Shown here: one piece after another, positions 46,715 to 63,220 of the stretch
How positions within the stretch are numbered: position 1 is the stretch's first letter
Layout: each line of letters opens with the position of its first letter
Assembly (NCBI GenBank): GCA_029851415.1
Contig: CM056741.1
Coordinates: 176,993,021 to 177,057,020 of the forward strand
Length of the DNA stretch: 64,000 nt
From: Eretmocerus hayati
Taxonomy: Eukaryota > Arthropoda > Insecta > Hymenoptera > Aphelinidae
Direction of reading: 5' to 3'
Notes under the pieces: model-generated
Seen by the model: only the letters and a program-made list of their open reading frames with translations
Told to the model about the DNA's origin: nothing
Databases searched by the model: none
Made by a program: the position numbers and the translations under genes

Positions 46715-46759
46715 CGAGTCACCACATATATATATATACATATAAGTGGTGACTCGAGA
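46715..46759. repeat. Short hairpin
   Basis: CGAGTCACCAC and GTGGTGACTCG are separated by a TA-rich loop; the stem is about 13 bp, extended by TA pairing. Confidence 0.7.
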
Positions 46760-48409
46760 AATCCATTGATTCTTAGAAAAATTCTGCTAGAGAGATTTGC
46801 AACTCAATTTTTCAGGAAATCTTGAGTTATTGAAAGCTTATCATCATTTCTCATTATACTTTGGACTCTATAGTGGAGAATCAGTCTTCTGGATGAGTTA
46901 ATCGGTTCAAGAGGCTGTTGTGCTAGAAACTTTATATTGAAATCTTTCCTGCTGAAATGAGAAATTGACGGGTTTTCCCGATTTTTTCAGGGGTTTGAGT
47001 CAACGTTTAGACCGACCGTAGCTGAATAGGTGTTTTTTGAGATTTTTATAATTGGGAAATTCATTGAAACAAGAGAGGTACAGAGGCTTGATCAGAGGAA
47101 TTGCTTGTGCTTATCGACTAATGTAGTCTGTTTTTCTCGATTTTCCATCGAATTTTTAATTTTTTTTGGAATATTGTTGGCCAGAGTCCAAAGGCAGTAT
47201 TGCCACTCTGGTGTAATTTCGAATTCATCTCATGGGAGTTCATGTAATAACGAGTATAAACCAGAGTACTTGATCACGAGTACCATTGTCAGTCTCAATC
47301 GGAATCTAGAGAGTAGAGCTTACTTGTAGGACTTTACGAAAAGGATAAAGATTATTTTTCTTCATGAATCACTATCTGTAAGGAAAATTTTCTGATTTTC
47401 AAAATTCTGAGCTCAAATCTCCAGTATTTCTGGAAAAAATAGTACATTTTGCAACTAAGGAGGAAAAAAGACGAGCCCCTTTCTACAGAATATTAGATTT
47501 CAAGGCGCAGCCAATAACGATAAAAATTCGGGAGGTAGTCATCCTCTCCAACCCCCACTTACGTATTTTACTTTTTACTACGAGGGAATAATAACTCGCA
47601 TCATTTACGTCTCGCAAAGCGGGAGTAGGACATGTACTTTGGGCCCTAGTAGTGAAACAATTTCTTTGTCAAAATCTCAAAATTATGATGCGTTGGGGCT
47701 AAACAGGTGACATTTTTTCATTCAGAGATCGATTTTACCGATGGCCTGCTAGATCAGTCTTTTGATAAATGACTTTAATTCATAAATTGTTGACCGGTGG
47801 CATCTATGATTCGGATGCACAAATGAGTAGGAGATCAAGTTTTGTAATAATCTGCTAGCTGCAGGATGAATGCACAGGACTTCGGGATCACATTTTGATA
47901 GTTGGATTGAATACTGTACAAACGGCGAGGATCGTATGTAAAGAAGCCGAGCATCTCTCAATTTTCATCCCCGCCCCCCCCTCCCAAAAAATGAGTATTT
48001 TTCCGAGAATAATCTGTGCTTCAATGCGATAATTTTGGTTTTTTTTTAATTTTATCAGATATCTACGAATATGTTTTCCACGAAATTCGTCACGAAATAT
48101 TGGAATTCACGTGCATCCTCTATGATGGTCATTCCGAATAAGAGCCTCTTCTGAAAATGTATGTTCAGAATCTCCAATCGATATCTATGAAATTCGGAGA
48201 TGCTGATGACTTTGGACCCAAATTGACAATTCTCATATTCTAAATATTTTAATCATACGGGATACGTAGTCTTTATTTCCACAAATGCTCAATTGATGTA
48301 TTCTCTTTCTTATGAAGGAAACGTGAATGCATCTGCGACACTCAAAGTTCAAAGTCGACTCTGAACCATCGAAATTACGGTAGAGGCACTTCTCAAATTT
48401 CGGTGATGC

Positions 48410-48490
48410 TAGCACCGGGCATTTGAACCTAAGATCTTTCGGTTGAAAGGCGAAAATTCAACCTCACTACCTCTAGGTCCTCCTTGATAT
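48410..48490 (-). mobile_element. tRNA-derived SINE-like fragment
   Basis: On the minus strand: GGACCTAGAGGTAGTGAGG, then CCTTTCAACCGAAAG and TTAGGTTCAAATGCCCGG, ending GTGCTAGC. This is the order A-box-like, anticodon-arm-like, B box (GGTTCAAATGC), as in tRNA-derived SINE heads. The anticodon arm has the wrong loop size, so it is not a functional tRNA gene. Confidence 0.45.
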
Positions 48491-50326
48491 AATGTTTTTT
48501 ATCCCTACCATACATGCTGAAAAAATTCAGATGAGGATGGGAAAAGACAGAATCTATTGATCGATTACCGCAGATTTTTGCTCTAATCAAGTTCCGTTAT
48601 GAAGCACCCTCAAAGATTTCCCTAGTCATGAGTATCTCAAGAATCACCAGTAAAAAATCACTATCAGTCAAAAGACTAGCAGTGCTACTAGGATCCAATA
48701 TCGACTCGAACAAGAGATAAAAAATGATGGATAGCATATTCGTATACTCTCATTTTGTACCACGTCTCACTTTTATATACCACGTCGTAGAAGCGAAACC
48801 ACGTAAATGTCAATATACTGCCTCGGTGCAAACAACGCTTCAAATAGGCAGCAGAGAGAGAGGAGACTGAGAGACTCTGCATACACGCGATATGGCCCGA
48901 AAGAACGTCATACCTATGAGAATATGAGCAATACACGCGATATATATACTCGAGATGTTGATGCGAGACGCATTTTCCGGCCTATATTTCGTTTTTTTTT
49001 CCTACTTTTTTTCACTAGCTCTGTATGGCGGTTATCAGAACCGACGGTTTGAGGTTGCAAAAATTTTTTCCCCATCCTACGACAAGTTGAAGCATTTGAA
49101 ACGTTGAAATTAGTCGATGTTCGAGGTAGGTAGGTATACACTCTCAAAGTTGAAGTGGCTCGTGAAATTTTTCTACTGCTGACTCTTGTGATCCTCTGAG
49201 ATTTGATGACGCATGTTTAGCGTATGGATATGTGCGAATTCGTGAGTAGTTTTTGAAAGTGCTCATAAACTGGTTGAGAATTTTTTTGCTGTGGTGACGC
49301 GGGATTGTTCAATTTATGAAAAAATTTGTATCCTGAATCGAAGATAGAGTTGTTCTTTTAGGTTACTGAGTTTCGATCCAGTGCTGGAAGTTTTGTGAGG
49401 AAAATTATGAATTTTCACGCTGGCTCGAGGACTCATTATTGTAGATTTGTTGAGTATCGTACATCCAAGGTAGTATTTCATGATTTTCAAGGATCTAATG
49501 TCTTGTTGAGTCTTGCCTAACAGTTCCAAATCGTATTTGAAATTCAAACTATCAGTCTCTGAGGTTTCCAGACTGCCTCCATAATCACGTGGCCGAATTG
49601 ACAAATTGTCAAAAATGACTCGTCACTGTACGAACCTTACTCTAAGGTTTTTGAGATTTGGACCAGGTTCTACTTTATGTGTGTCTTCTCACAAATGAAA
49701 ATCAGATTTCTTTGATAATGACTAAATCACTAGCACATCCAAAGATATCTAACATTGTGAAGAATCTCTTCATAACGCTTCAGATGACGAAGTCTACGAA
49801 GTAACGTTCTTGAATGTTTCACGAAATTCTACGGGTATTTCGTCGAATCATGAGCGATAAAAAAAATTTACACGCGTTGAAAAACAGTTTTTGATATCCC
49901 TAACCTCGAGGTATGAACTTCACTGAAGAGTGAATGTGTAGAGGAATTTTTATAATTTTGAACTCGATTGTGAACTTTCTTGAGAATGTTTTCCCAGAAT
50001 AGTCATGACTAACCCAACGAATCAAGAGGTGTTGGAGTACCTTCCGAATTCTGACTTTACATTCTGGATACTCGTTGGAAGTATTTTGTAAGTTCAGGAA
50101 CTTTTGTCTTGATGGAAAGCTAGTCTCTTTTGCAGACCTACCAATTTACAGCTTTGGTCTTTGGGAAGTTCGTACACGCTGAGACGAGTTATTTTTTCAC
50201 GCTCGAAGCATCATGGAACTTTCTTGATTCATTTGAAACATAGGAGTCTCATGGAAATAATCCTTTATACACGCCAGGATAATAACAAGGATGGAAATTC
50301 ACAAGGAATTTCATCAGTGAATGAAG
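48491..50326. other. Intronic sequence, no gene seen
   Basis: No recognised gene. A repeated ATACACGCGATAT word occurs at about 48881 and 48931. Confidence 0.55.
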
Positions 50327-51137
50327 GTAAGTGTACCCAACTTGCCCCCATTAAGCCATTTTCTTAATAACTCTGGCTCATCTCAATATTTCCCAAAAGC
50401 TTGTCTCGAGACCTTCAAAATGAGTTAAAGTACATTCAATTTAGACCGGCTGGAGCCAAACTCTTCCAATTCTCCTAAAAGGTGATTTTTGAGAGTTTAC
50501 AAAAGTGTGTACCCAACTTGCCCCCATCATTTAAAACAATGTAAATCGGCGATGAAGTGACTAGAATCGCTTTGATCCGTTTTGATCACCGTGCAGCGAC
50601 ATTTGTAGCTTTGAGCTGGCCCAAGACATCGTTTCCGACCTATTTTGATGTGATAAACACGTTCTGAGTGGTAAAAAAAGTCATGCTGTACGCTTTTCCG
50701 AGATAACCATATGGGGGCATGTTGGGTACACTCCGATGTCGGCCTTCTTGATTCTCAAATCATCTCCGTGTTTCATACATAAAATCGCTCCAAATCAGAG
50801 TTTTGCGACTCTGAAGAACGTATTTTGAAGGTCTTGGTACAAGAAATCGAATGCACTAAGGTACGTTGAGATTGGTCAAATGAAAATGAATTGGCAACTG
50901 TTTTAGTGAACGTGATTTCCTCGGTGATTTCTTAGCCGTGCAAACACGAAAAATGGAAAACTCACTTCATATTTTCTGCAGAACGCAGAAATGATCCGGG
51001 GTCAATGCAAACTATGTATTCTCTCATATTTCAACATAAAAAACGCAAAAAAATATGCGGGAAGGTCATTAAGTGCCCATTTCTGAGATCGGCATATGGG
51101 GGCAAGTTGGGTACAGAGGCAAGTTGGGTACACTTAC
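50327..51137. mobile_element. Element built on repeated GTACCCAACTTGCCCC words
   Basis: The ends are exact 20-bp inverted repeats: GTAAGTGTACCCAACTTGCC (50327-50346) and GGCAAGTTGGGTACACTTAC (51118-51137). The core word GTGTACCCAACTTGCCCCCAT recurs inside: direct at 50507, inverted with small changes at about 50710 (ATGGGGGCATGTTGGGTACAC) and at about 51096 (ATGGGGGCAAGTTGGGTACA). There is no open frame and no clear target duplication. It looks like a non-autonomous DNA element with multiplied subterminal repeats, of unknown superfamily. Confidence 0.75.
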
Positions 51138-53239
51138 ATTATTACCCTTCTGTCTGAGAGATCCAGACTTATGCCGATATCGAATAATTACATCAAGAAA
51201 TCGACGCAACATAAAGTTTCATACTTTTGATTGATTTTCTATTAGGTGTTTGTAGGTTTTGTATTGTATTATATCAGCTATTGATCAGTAATCTTGTTCT
51301 TGAATTACCTCGTGCATGCTTTCTGCAGGATCCGTGAAAAAATTTAAAAATTCAGAAAGTAGCTTCGCGATGACACTAGCAGGTATGCGCAAAGCTCCAT
51401 GACGTAACTGAGATTGCAAAAAGCGTGTAAAAAATACTTGAAACATTAATAAGCATGACATCTCAGCTACCTATATAACATGTATGCAAGCACTCTCACA
51501 CGTGTCGCGCAAAAACTTTTCGACGTTTAATTTAGAAACTGCTAGAGCCCGTGAAAGTTTATAGGTACCGCAGAAACTGGTTGAAAAATTTAAGCTCACA
51601 ATTCATGTACACTGAAAACTCGCTGTATAAGCAGAAAATTGGACGTCTCAAAAAGTAGTTTTATAATCTTCAACAAAAAAACAACAGTTAACAGATCTCT
51701 GATACCTCATAAAAAAAAAACAATAAAAGTTGAAAAATTATGTGATGCACTAGTCCAAAGTACATTTGATTGGAGGTATAAGGAAAAATTTTTGATTGTA
51801 TGTAAATTTTGGATATGGAATGATGGGCCCTGAGGGAATTCTAGCAAGTTGAAATACATGTTACGGAAGGTAGATTTTGAGAGAAACCCCGAAGGCTTAA
51901 GTATGCATGGCCTTTGAATATTGCGCTGACATTAATACAGCATGGAACCTTTGCGGTATTCTGTTTGGCGAGTGTTACAGCTGATATTATGCACTGGACT
52001 GCTTCTCACAACCGGGTGAAATTAATAGATAAGGGACCAGGCAGTAGACTTGTACTTCTGTTCGTAACAGTTTGTAGCTGTATGGATGCAACTGATTGAT
52101 ACTTGTGAATGCAGAGGAATGAAACATTGATGAAATGTGTGCACTTGTGTCTTGTGCGAATTAATATTTGAGATGCAGTCGATCGTGGCGGTTTCGCGGA
52201 AATTTGCTTTTGAAACTGAAATTCAGTGATACTTGACGCAATCCAATTCACATATAGATCCTCAATAATTAATTGTGTGATCTGCTAAGGGTAAAGGAGT
52301 TTCTTTAGAAATCTGTAATATTCTGGGGGGAGTTAAGTCCGATTTCATCTCATATTTGTACTAGAGAGATAACTATCATCTTGAAAAATTCAAGGCATCA
52401 TGAAGGACGCAATTTGGCCATTTTATACATCATTTGATCATCATCAATAATACATGTCTCAACAATGAGCTCCTTGTGATGAAAAAGGAGCACTTTTAGA
52501 TAGCTCCTGTGCTATTCAGAACAGTTTGTTACGTAGTATAACCGAATATGCATTTTAGGTTCATTCTCAATTATTACCCACCTCTGGTCATTTAATGTAG
52601 CGCATACATGCATCATGTCTCTTATTCAATTTCTGCTACTGATGACGTCGTGTGAAATATGTAACAAGAATTGATTTTGTTTCATTATCATCTCGTTCGG
52701 TGACGTTGTAATAGTATTGAAGTGTCATTACAAATGCCGCTAATGAAGACGTCAGTCAAAGTAACTTATACTGAATAAACTCTTCAGTGAGACTGAAAAT
52801 TTCACCCGCAGAACAACATGAGTCGATTTTTGTGCTCTCAACGGTTCGTATTATATGGTGAATGAAAGAAGTCTATCGAATGAAGATGTCGTTGACGTAT
52901 TGACAACCGAAAAAGATCTCCCTGCAAAACCCTTTTGTTACTTGAATTTTCAGTAGGTTTCAATAAATTTGATCTCCCCTGAACCCACGAAGAGTTACAG
53001 ATAAAACTTCACTCAGATAAGTTACGTATTTACTGTCTCATCATCCATCAAGATTGATAATGATGATGAACCGATAGAAAAAATTCCATTCACATCATTA
53101 CCACACCTGAAAGTATTGGGCAATCGTCGATGGCGTATTCCTCACCCAACACAAAAATTGTAATAACTAGGTATCAGTCACAAATCTGTCCATCCGGATC
53201 CCACGTATGGGGTTGTCTACGTGGAAGAAGTAAGGTATA
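51138..53239. other. Intronic sequence, no gene seen
   Basis: AT-rich; no recognised gene or repeat. Confidence 0.55.
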
Positions 53240-54520
53240 ATGGATGACCGTATGGGTCATGGATGGGTCGATGGGTCAATGGGTTGCTGGATGGGTGAGT
53301 AGGTGATCGGGTATGTGAGTGAATGGATAGTCTGGTCTGGTCCGGTCTAGTTTGGTCTAGTTCGGTCTAATACGATTCTAGAACCGTACTAGTACCCCAC
53401 CTGATCCGTACCGCATTCATACCGCAATTGGACTGAACTAGTACTTTCGTAGAATTAAAGTACTAGAACCGTACTAGTATCGCAGTAGAACGGTACTAGA
53501 ATTGTAATAATGCCGCACCGTACCCATACCGTACTTGAACAGTTCTAGTACCACACAAGAACCGTACTAGCACCGTAATAAAACTGCACTAGTACCGTAC
53601 CGTACCCGTACCACGCTTGAATTGTACTAGCAGAACACTAGAAGTAACATACTCAAACCGTACTGGTACTGCACTAGAACAGTACCAGAACTGAACTAGT
53701 ATCGTACCGTGCTTCAACTATACTAGCACCAGATTTAAAGTGACACTCTAGATCAGTACTAGTACCGTACTGTACCTGCACTGCACTTGAACAGTACTAG
53801 TACCATATTTGTAGTGACGTACTAGAACAGTGCTAGTGCTGCACTGGAAACGTATTAGTACCACATTAGGGCGGCACTAGTACAGTATTAGAACTGCATT
53901 AGAACCGTACCGTACCGTACTTGAACAGTACTAGTGATATACTAGGAATTCACGTTCTAGAACTATACTGACCGCACTAGAACCGTGCTAGTACCATGGT
54001 AGAATTGCACTAGTACCGTACCGTACCGAACTTGAACAGTACTAATACCATATTCGAAATGACGCACTAGAGCCGCAATAGTACCTCACTAAAACTGTAC
54101 TATTACCGACTTAAAACTGCACTAGTACTCTACCGCACCGTACCCATACCTTACTTGAACTGTACTACTACCATACTAGAAGTAATATACTAGAATCTTA
54201 CCAGTACCGCACTAAACCCGGCTTAGTGCATTACTATAACTGCACTAGTACTGAGCCATACTAGTACCGTACTAGAATTGCAAACGTATCCGTAATGTAC
54301 TAGAACTCTACTAGTACCATACTAGCACTACTGTACTAGAACCAAACTAGAAGTACCGCACTAGCACCTAACTAATACGGTCTGGTGCGGTCTAGCTCGG
54401 TTGGACTCGGTCTAGTCTGGTCTAGTTCAATCTAGTTCGTCCTAATTCACTCTAGTTCGGTCTGGTTCGGCCTAATTGAGTCTAGGTTTAATCTAGTTTG
54501 GTCTAATTCGGTCTTGCTTG
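53240..54520. repeat. Degenerate tandem array: ATGGGTC, GGTCTAGTTC and ACTAGAACCGT units
   Basis: Three zones. 53240-53330 is a loose ATGGGT(C) repeat. 53331-53375 and 54380-54520 are a roughly 10-bp unit near GGTCTAGTTC in the same orientation on both sides. The 1 kb between them is a roughly 11-bp unit near ACTAG(A/T)ACCGT, giving dozens of ACTAGTACCGT / ACTAGAACCGT variants with frequent TACTAGTA palindromes. Units are heavily diverged but the phase is visible throughout. No coding capacity. Confidence 0.9.
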
Positions 54521-54737
54521 GCTGAAATACATCCCGTGGCCATGTAAAATGCGGGTTGGATTGACTGATGAATACACTGATTGAAAAATGTCACCTCTCC
54601 GAACTTCATAAAAAACTTCTCTCCAATATCATCAAACGATCATTACCCATCAACATATTACAAGAATCACTTCTGAACTGCAAAAAGCATTTTAGGGGCC
54701 TCTGACCTCCCAAGAACATTCACAATCCGAACGAGTG

Positions 54738-57700
54738 GTAGATAGATAGATAGATAGATATCCTTTATTCGTCATGCGACAAAATACACCTACATATTTT
54801 CATATGTGTCACATATATATATATATAAAATTAATAAATATTCCGATAAAATCATATTAAGCAATAATTTGGTCAAGGATAGATATATCACAATTGTGAC
54901 TAGTCATACACTTTACGATTTAACTTGAAAGAAAATAAGATAAAGGGCATGGGTTCACAGAAATATCACAGTTTTTCTTCAGTCTGGTGACAGAAGGTCA
55001 CTTACAATTAAAAAGAGATAGAAAGAAAAGGAACAAAGCCCTAGCCCATCAAAGATTAAAGTAATGCTTCTTCTCCACATCAATCCTCTGGGGAGACTGT
55101 GTGAGCAAAAAATCCTTCATAGCCTCTTTAAATAATGACATTTTCCCCAGCTGCCGAAAGCCCGGAGGGAGGAAGTTCCAAAAATGAGCACATTGAACCT
55201 GGAAAGATCTCCTTCCATATTCAAGTCTCATATTGGGAACTTTGAGTACCCGCTCTTCTGCATCACCACGTGCGGGGCGTCCAGATTGGTACCTGGTAAA
55301 CATCGCAGCTAGGTAGCCAGGTTCTCCAAGATGCATGATCTTATGCATTAAAAGTGCTGCGAAGTACATTCTCCGCGAATCAGTACGTAACCAACCCAAA
55401 CGCTCCCTAAACGGGGTGATGTGCTCGTCTCTCCTAAGATCAAAAATGTACCTCACACATGAATTGCTCAGTCGCTGTATCCGTTGCCGCTGTTCGTCCG
55501 TGGCGTCGAGGTACACGACTGTGCAATAATCTAAATGCGGTTGAACTAATGACTCGACTAGGCGAATTCGGAGAGGTCTGGTGATACACGCCCTAAAAAA
55601 CCGCAATCCGTATAGGGCTCTATTCACTTTCTTAGTTACTTGGTCAATGTGCGGTTTCCACGTCAGTTCACTATCAAGTGTAACACCAAGACTCACGACC
55701 GTGTCGCTGAACGGAATGAACTTTCCTTCCTGTATCTCAACTCCTGGCAAGTCCATTCTCTTCAGGTCTTTGATATTCCTCTCAGAGCTGAAGAAGATTG
55801 CCTTGGTCTTGCCCGCGTTGAGACGCAGGCCGGAACTTCTGGCCCATTCAGCAATTAGTCGTCCTACTTCCCCCAGCCGAGTGATGCCTTCCTTGATCTT
55901 AGTTTTCTCGACTTGGAGATAAATTTGAAGATCATCCGCATAGAATAGATGATATACCGACTTTCCATCTAGCAAACCAGGTAAGTCATTAACATATAAG
56001 CTGAAGAGTAAAGGCCCGAGAACGGATCCCTGTGGAACACCCAGATTGGTTTCGAGCCAATCAGAACTACCGGATTTTGAAGTGACTATTTGGGTGCGGC
56101 CTTGTAAGTATGATTTTATCCACAGGAGTGCCGACCTTGAGAATCCAAGGTTTCGGAGCTTCCTCAACAGCTTTGACGGTGTTATTGTGTCGAAGGCTTT
56201 GCTAAAGTCGAATAGTAGGAGTAAGGTGACCTTCTTCCTATCAATGCCTACTCTGATGTCATCCGTCAACTTTAGTAAAGCTGTCTGGGTGCTATGGTAT
56301 TGCCTGAAACCAGTCTGGAAGCGATCAAGAAGTTTCTCTACTTTTAAATACTCCGTGATTTGGTCATGTGCAATTTTTTCCAGAACCTTGGAAAGGAAGC
56401 ACAGCAGCGCTATGGGACGAAAGTCCGAGACCGTTGATGGAGCTGCAGTCTTCTTCAATGCAATCAGCTGCGCTTGCTTCCAAGCCTCGGGAAAAACGCT
56501 ATGAGCGAAAGAGGAATTGAATATATGTACAATAAGATCACCAATTGCCGGAAGAGCCTTCGCGATCACACTCTGAGGGATCCCATCCACCCCGCGGGCC
56601 TGCGAGGAGAAATGTTTAATAGCAAGGACTACATCATTGAAATTTGTGGGCTTAAATTTAAACCCCTCCTCCGGTGCAGAGTTAATATCGTCCATTGCTT
56701 CATTGATATTTTCGTGAGGCGAAACAGAGACCCCCGCAAAGTGAGCGTTCAACTCATCCGGTGTGAAACCGTGAAGTTCTTCCTCTTTGCTCTTGGGCAA
56801 GAGGCCGAGATTGCGCATCTCCTTCCAAATATTCTTGTTCTGATCAAGAGCGTCTGAAAGATGGTTTTGAAGGAAGGAATTACGCTCTTGCTCAATGCGC
56901 AGATCGACCTCTTCGCTAAGCCGAAAGTACTCATTTTGAAGCTCAGGACACTTGCACTGGTTGCGTTGCATACGCTCCCAACGCCTGCGCGTCGCGTCTC
57001 GCTTCTTCATGAGCACCCTCAGCTCAGGACCAATCCAAGGAGCATCATTTTTACGCGGGTTTATAGTTTTTTCCGGTGCTAATTCATCTAAAACGATCAT
57101 TAAATTTACATTCAAGCATTCAATTGCGTCTTCCAAACTCGTTTCGGCATTTTCAAGAGCTGTCCAGTCACAGCGGAGCAGACGGTCATTCAATATCTCC
57201 GGGGTGATGTTACGAAAATCCCTATACTTGAAGGAATTCTTTGGCGGAGTAGGGGTGAAGACGTTGATGGTGACGTCAATGACCGAGTGCCCACCGAAGC
57301 TGGGCAGGTGTCTGTTGTGAAAGTCAGTAATGGTGTCGTTGTCATCTACGTAGATGTGATTAATCCATGTATGAGATACATTGGGGTTGTGTTGATGAGT
57401 CGGGCCGTGCTGCACTATCTGCAAGGCTAGTTCTTCTGTCAGTGCAGTCAGTGTCTTGGTGTCGGGATGAGCAGTATCCAACAAGTCAGCGTTCAGATCA
57501 CCCATAATGATTTTGTGACTGTAATCACCACACAGCCGGCGTAACGAGCCAAACAGCCCATCATCCTTCTGCATGGCAATTTTAGGGGGTCTATAGATTA
57601 CCGCGACTAATATTGGGGGTGAGCTGCCTTGCTGCATGCTACAAAAAAGGAATTCGGGCACGCCAGGTTTCCCCGGCCCAAAAGTATTCGACGAAACCAA

Positions 57701-57990
57701 CTTCTCAATTTTGAAGTCATTGCGCACATACAAGGCAACTCCTCCACCTTCTCTGTTGCGATCTTGTCGCAACAACAAAAAACCTGGAATTTGAACGAGA
57801 CTGTCATCCACATACTCATCTAGCTTCGACTCGGCCACCCCAAATAGATGATAGGAGGGATCGTTAGCGACGAGCAAGCGTAGATGCTCAATCTTATCTG
57901 TCAGGGAGTTAAGGTTGATAAATCCCGCTTTTAAAGAATTTCCCCTCCCTCGTCGCTCTTCAGCAGCCGTATCCAGTCAGGGAGTCCTTG
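54738..57990 (-). mobile_element. Non-LTR retrotransposon (LINE), 5'-truncated, CR1/Jockey-like group
   Basis: Read on the minus strand, the element runs from near 57990 to a 3' end at about 54761-54775 with AATAAAGGATATC followed by a (TATC)n tail (54738-54760). Short microsatellite tails rather than poly-A are typical of CR1/L2-type LINEs. The single large ORF (endonuclease plus reverse transcriptase, no RNase H seen) is intact. No ORF1 lies upstream, so the copy is truncated at its 5' side. It lies in the sense orientation within the Rdl intron. Clade assignment is tentative. Confidence 0.9.
55049..57877 (-). CDS. LINE ORF2: AP-like endonuclease and reverse transcriptase
   Basis: 942 codons from the first Met. 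Residues about 1-205 form the endonuclease/exonuclease/phosphatase domain: Glu16 in GVAES, YRPP at 95-98, GDLNADLLD at 126-134, SHTWINHIYVDD near 168-179, and GGHSVIDV with His197. Residues about 400-700 form the reverse transcriptase: RGVDGIP near 428, DFRPIALL near 485, FDFSKAFDT (556-564), GVPQGSVLGP (613-622), the catalytic YADDLQIY (646-653) and NAGKTK (687-692). No RNase H follows; the C terminus has the FWNFLPP...FK pattern common in CR1/Jockey-type elements. The frame stays open 33 codons upstream of this Met to a TGA at 57977-57979, and that extension (GFINLNSLTDKIEHLR) contains the conserved first endonuclease Asn motif. The true start therefore lies further upstream and was lost. 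No internal stops, so it is a young copy. Confidence 0.95.
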   Translation of the reverse strand: MLVANDPSYHLFGVAESKLDEYVDDSLVQIPGFLLLRQDRNREGGGVALYVRNDFKIEKLVSSNTFGPGKPGVPEFLFCSMQQGSSPPILVAVIYRPPKIAMQKDDGLFGSLRRLCGDYSHKIIMGDLNADLLDTAHPDTKTLTALTEELALQIVQHGPTHQHNPNVSHTWINHIYVDDNDTITDFHNRHLPSFGGHSVIDVTINVFTPTPPKNSFKYRDFRNITPEILNDRLLRCDWTALENAETSLEDAIECLNVNLMIVLDELAPEKTINPRKNDAPWIGPELRVLMKKRDATRRRWERMQRNQCKCPELQNEYFRLSEEVDLRIEQERNSFLQNHLSDALDQNKNIWKEMRNLGLLPKSKEEELHGFTPDELNAHFAGVSVSPHENINEAMDDINSAPEEGFKFKPTNFNDVVLAIKHFSSQARGVDGIPQSVIAKALPAIGDLIVHIFNSSFAHSVFPEAWKQAQLIALKKTAAPSTVSDFRPIALLCFLSKVLEKIAHDQITEYLKVEKLLDRFQTGFRQYHSTQTALLKLTDDIRVGIDRKKVTLLLLFDFSKAFDTITPSKLLRKLRNLGFSRSALLWIKSYLQGRTQIVTSKSGSSDWLETNLGVPQGSVLGPLLFSLYVNDLPGLLDGKSVYHLFYADDLQIYLQVEKTKIKEGITRLGEVGRLIAEWARSSGLRLNAGKTKAIFFSSERNIKDLKRMDLPGVEIQEGKFIPFSDTVVSLGVTLDSELTWKPHIDQVTKKVNRALYGLRFFRACITRPLRIRLVESLVQPHLDYCTVVYLDATDEQRQRIQRLSNSCVRYIFDLRRDEHITPFRERLGWLRTDSRRMYFAALLMHKIMHLGEPGYLAAMFTRYQSGRPARGDAEERVLKVPNMRLEYGRRSFQVQCAHFWNFLPPGFRQLGKMSLFKEAMKDFLLTQSPQRIDVEKKHYFNL

Positions 57991-62747
<4,757 letters not shown>

Positions 62748-62894
62748 CTACTCGACGATGGTTGGAAGCCAGAACAGACAATAAATGTGTATTAGTTATC
62801 GTGAAGTTATTCTTTTTCCAAATTAATTATGCGTTTTGACTGTCCAGGAGGCATTTTTCAGTATTTGCGGCGATGCACTACTTCGTTTTTGGAA

Positions 62895-63220
62895 ACACTG
62901 TGCGTAAAGATGTACTTCGCGCAGAGTTTATGATAATTTCTACTCATGATTCATCAAATAATTAGTTCGATACACGTGAGTACAACCTATTCTTCGGATC
63001 CTCGTGATACCGATTCCGATCCTCACCTGCAGCTCAGGCGGGAAATTTATCACTTGAACGCAAAAAAAGGTTTGGACACCTTTGTATCGAAATGTACTAT
63101 CGTGACACAGTGTGCAAGAAAGTGTACTTTGGACACAGTTTATCAGTTTCTACTTACAGTATGTTGAAAATTATAGTTTGGAATACGGTAGTGAAACCCA
63201 CTGTTCGCATCCTCATGACA
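62895..63220. repeat. Degenerate tandem duplication, period about 210 bp
   Basis: ACACTGTGCGTAAAGATGTACTTCGCGCAGAGTTTATGATAATTTCTACT... from 62895 recurs, diverged, from 63105 (ACACAGTGTGCAAGAAAGTGTACTTTGGACACAGTTTATCAGTTTCTACT...). The match continues to TTCGGATCCTCGTGAT (62994) and TTCGCATCCTCATGAC (63205). Confidence 0.65.

Larger units (their letters stand above)
45018..48409. other. Intronic sequence with microsatellites, no gene seen
   Basis: Contains a long TA run, a long GA run and a small hairpin (annotated separately). Other open frames have no recognisable product. Confidence 0.55.

Noticed and set aside
53240..54520. Possible CRISPR-like array
   Set aside because: Units are about 10-11 bp with no spacers and heavy divergence; it is a tandem repeat in an animal genome.
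55335..57320. Open frames on the plus strand opposite the LINE
   Set aside because: Antisense shadows of the endonuclease/reverse transcriptase frame.
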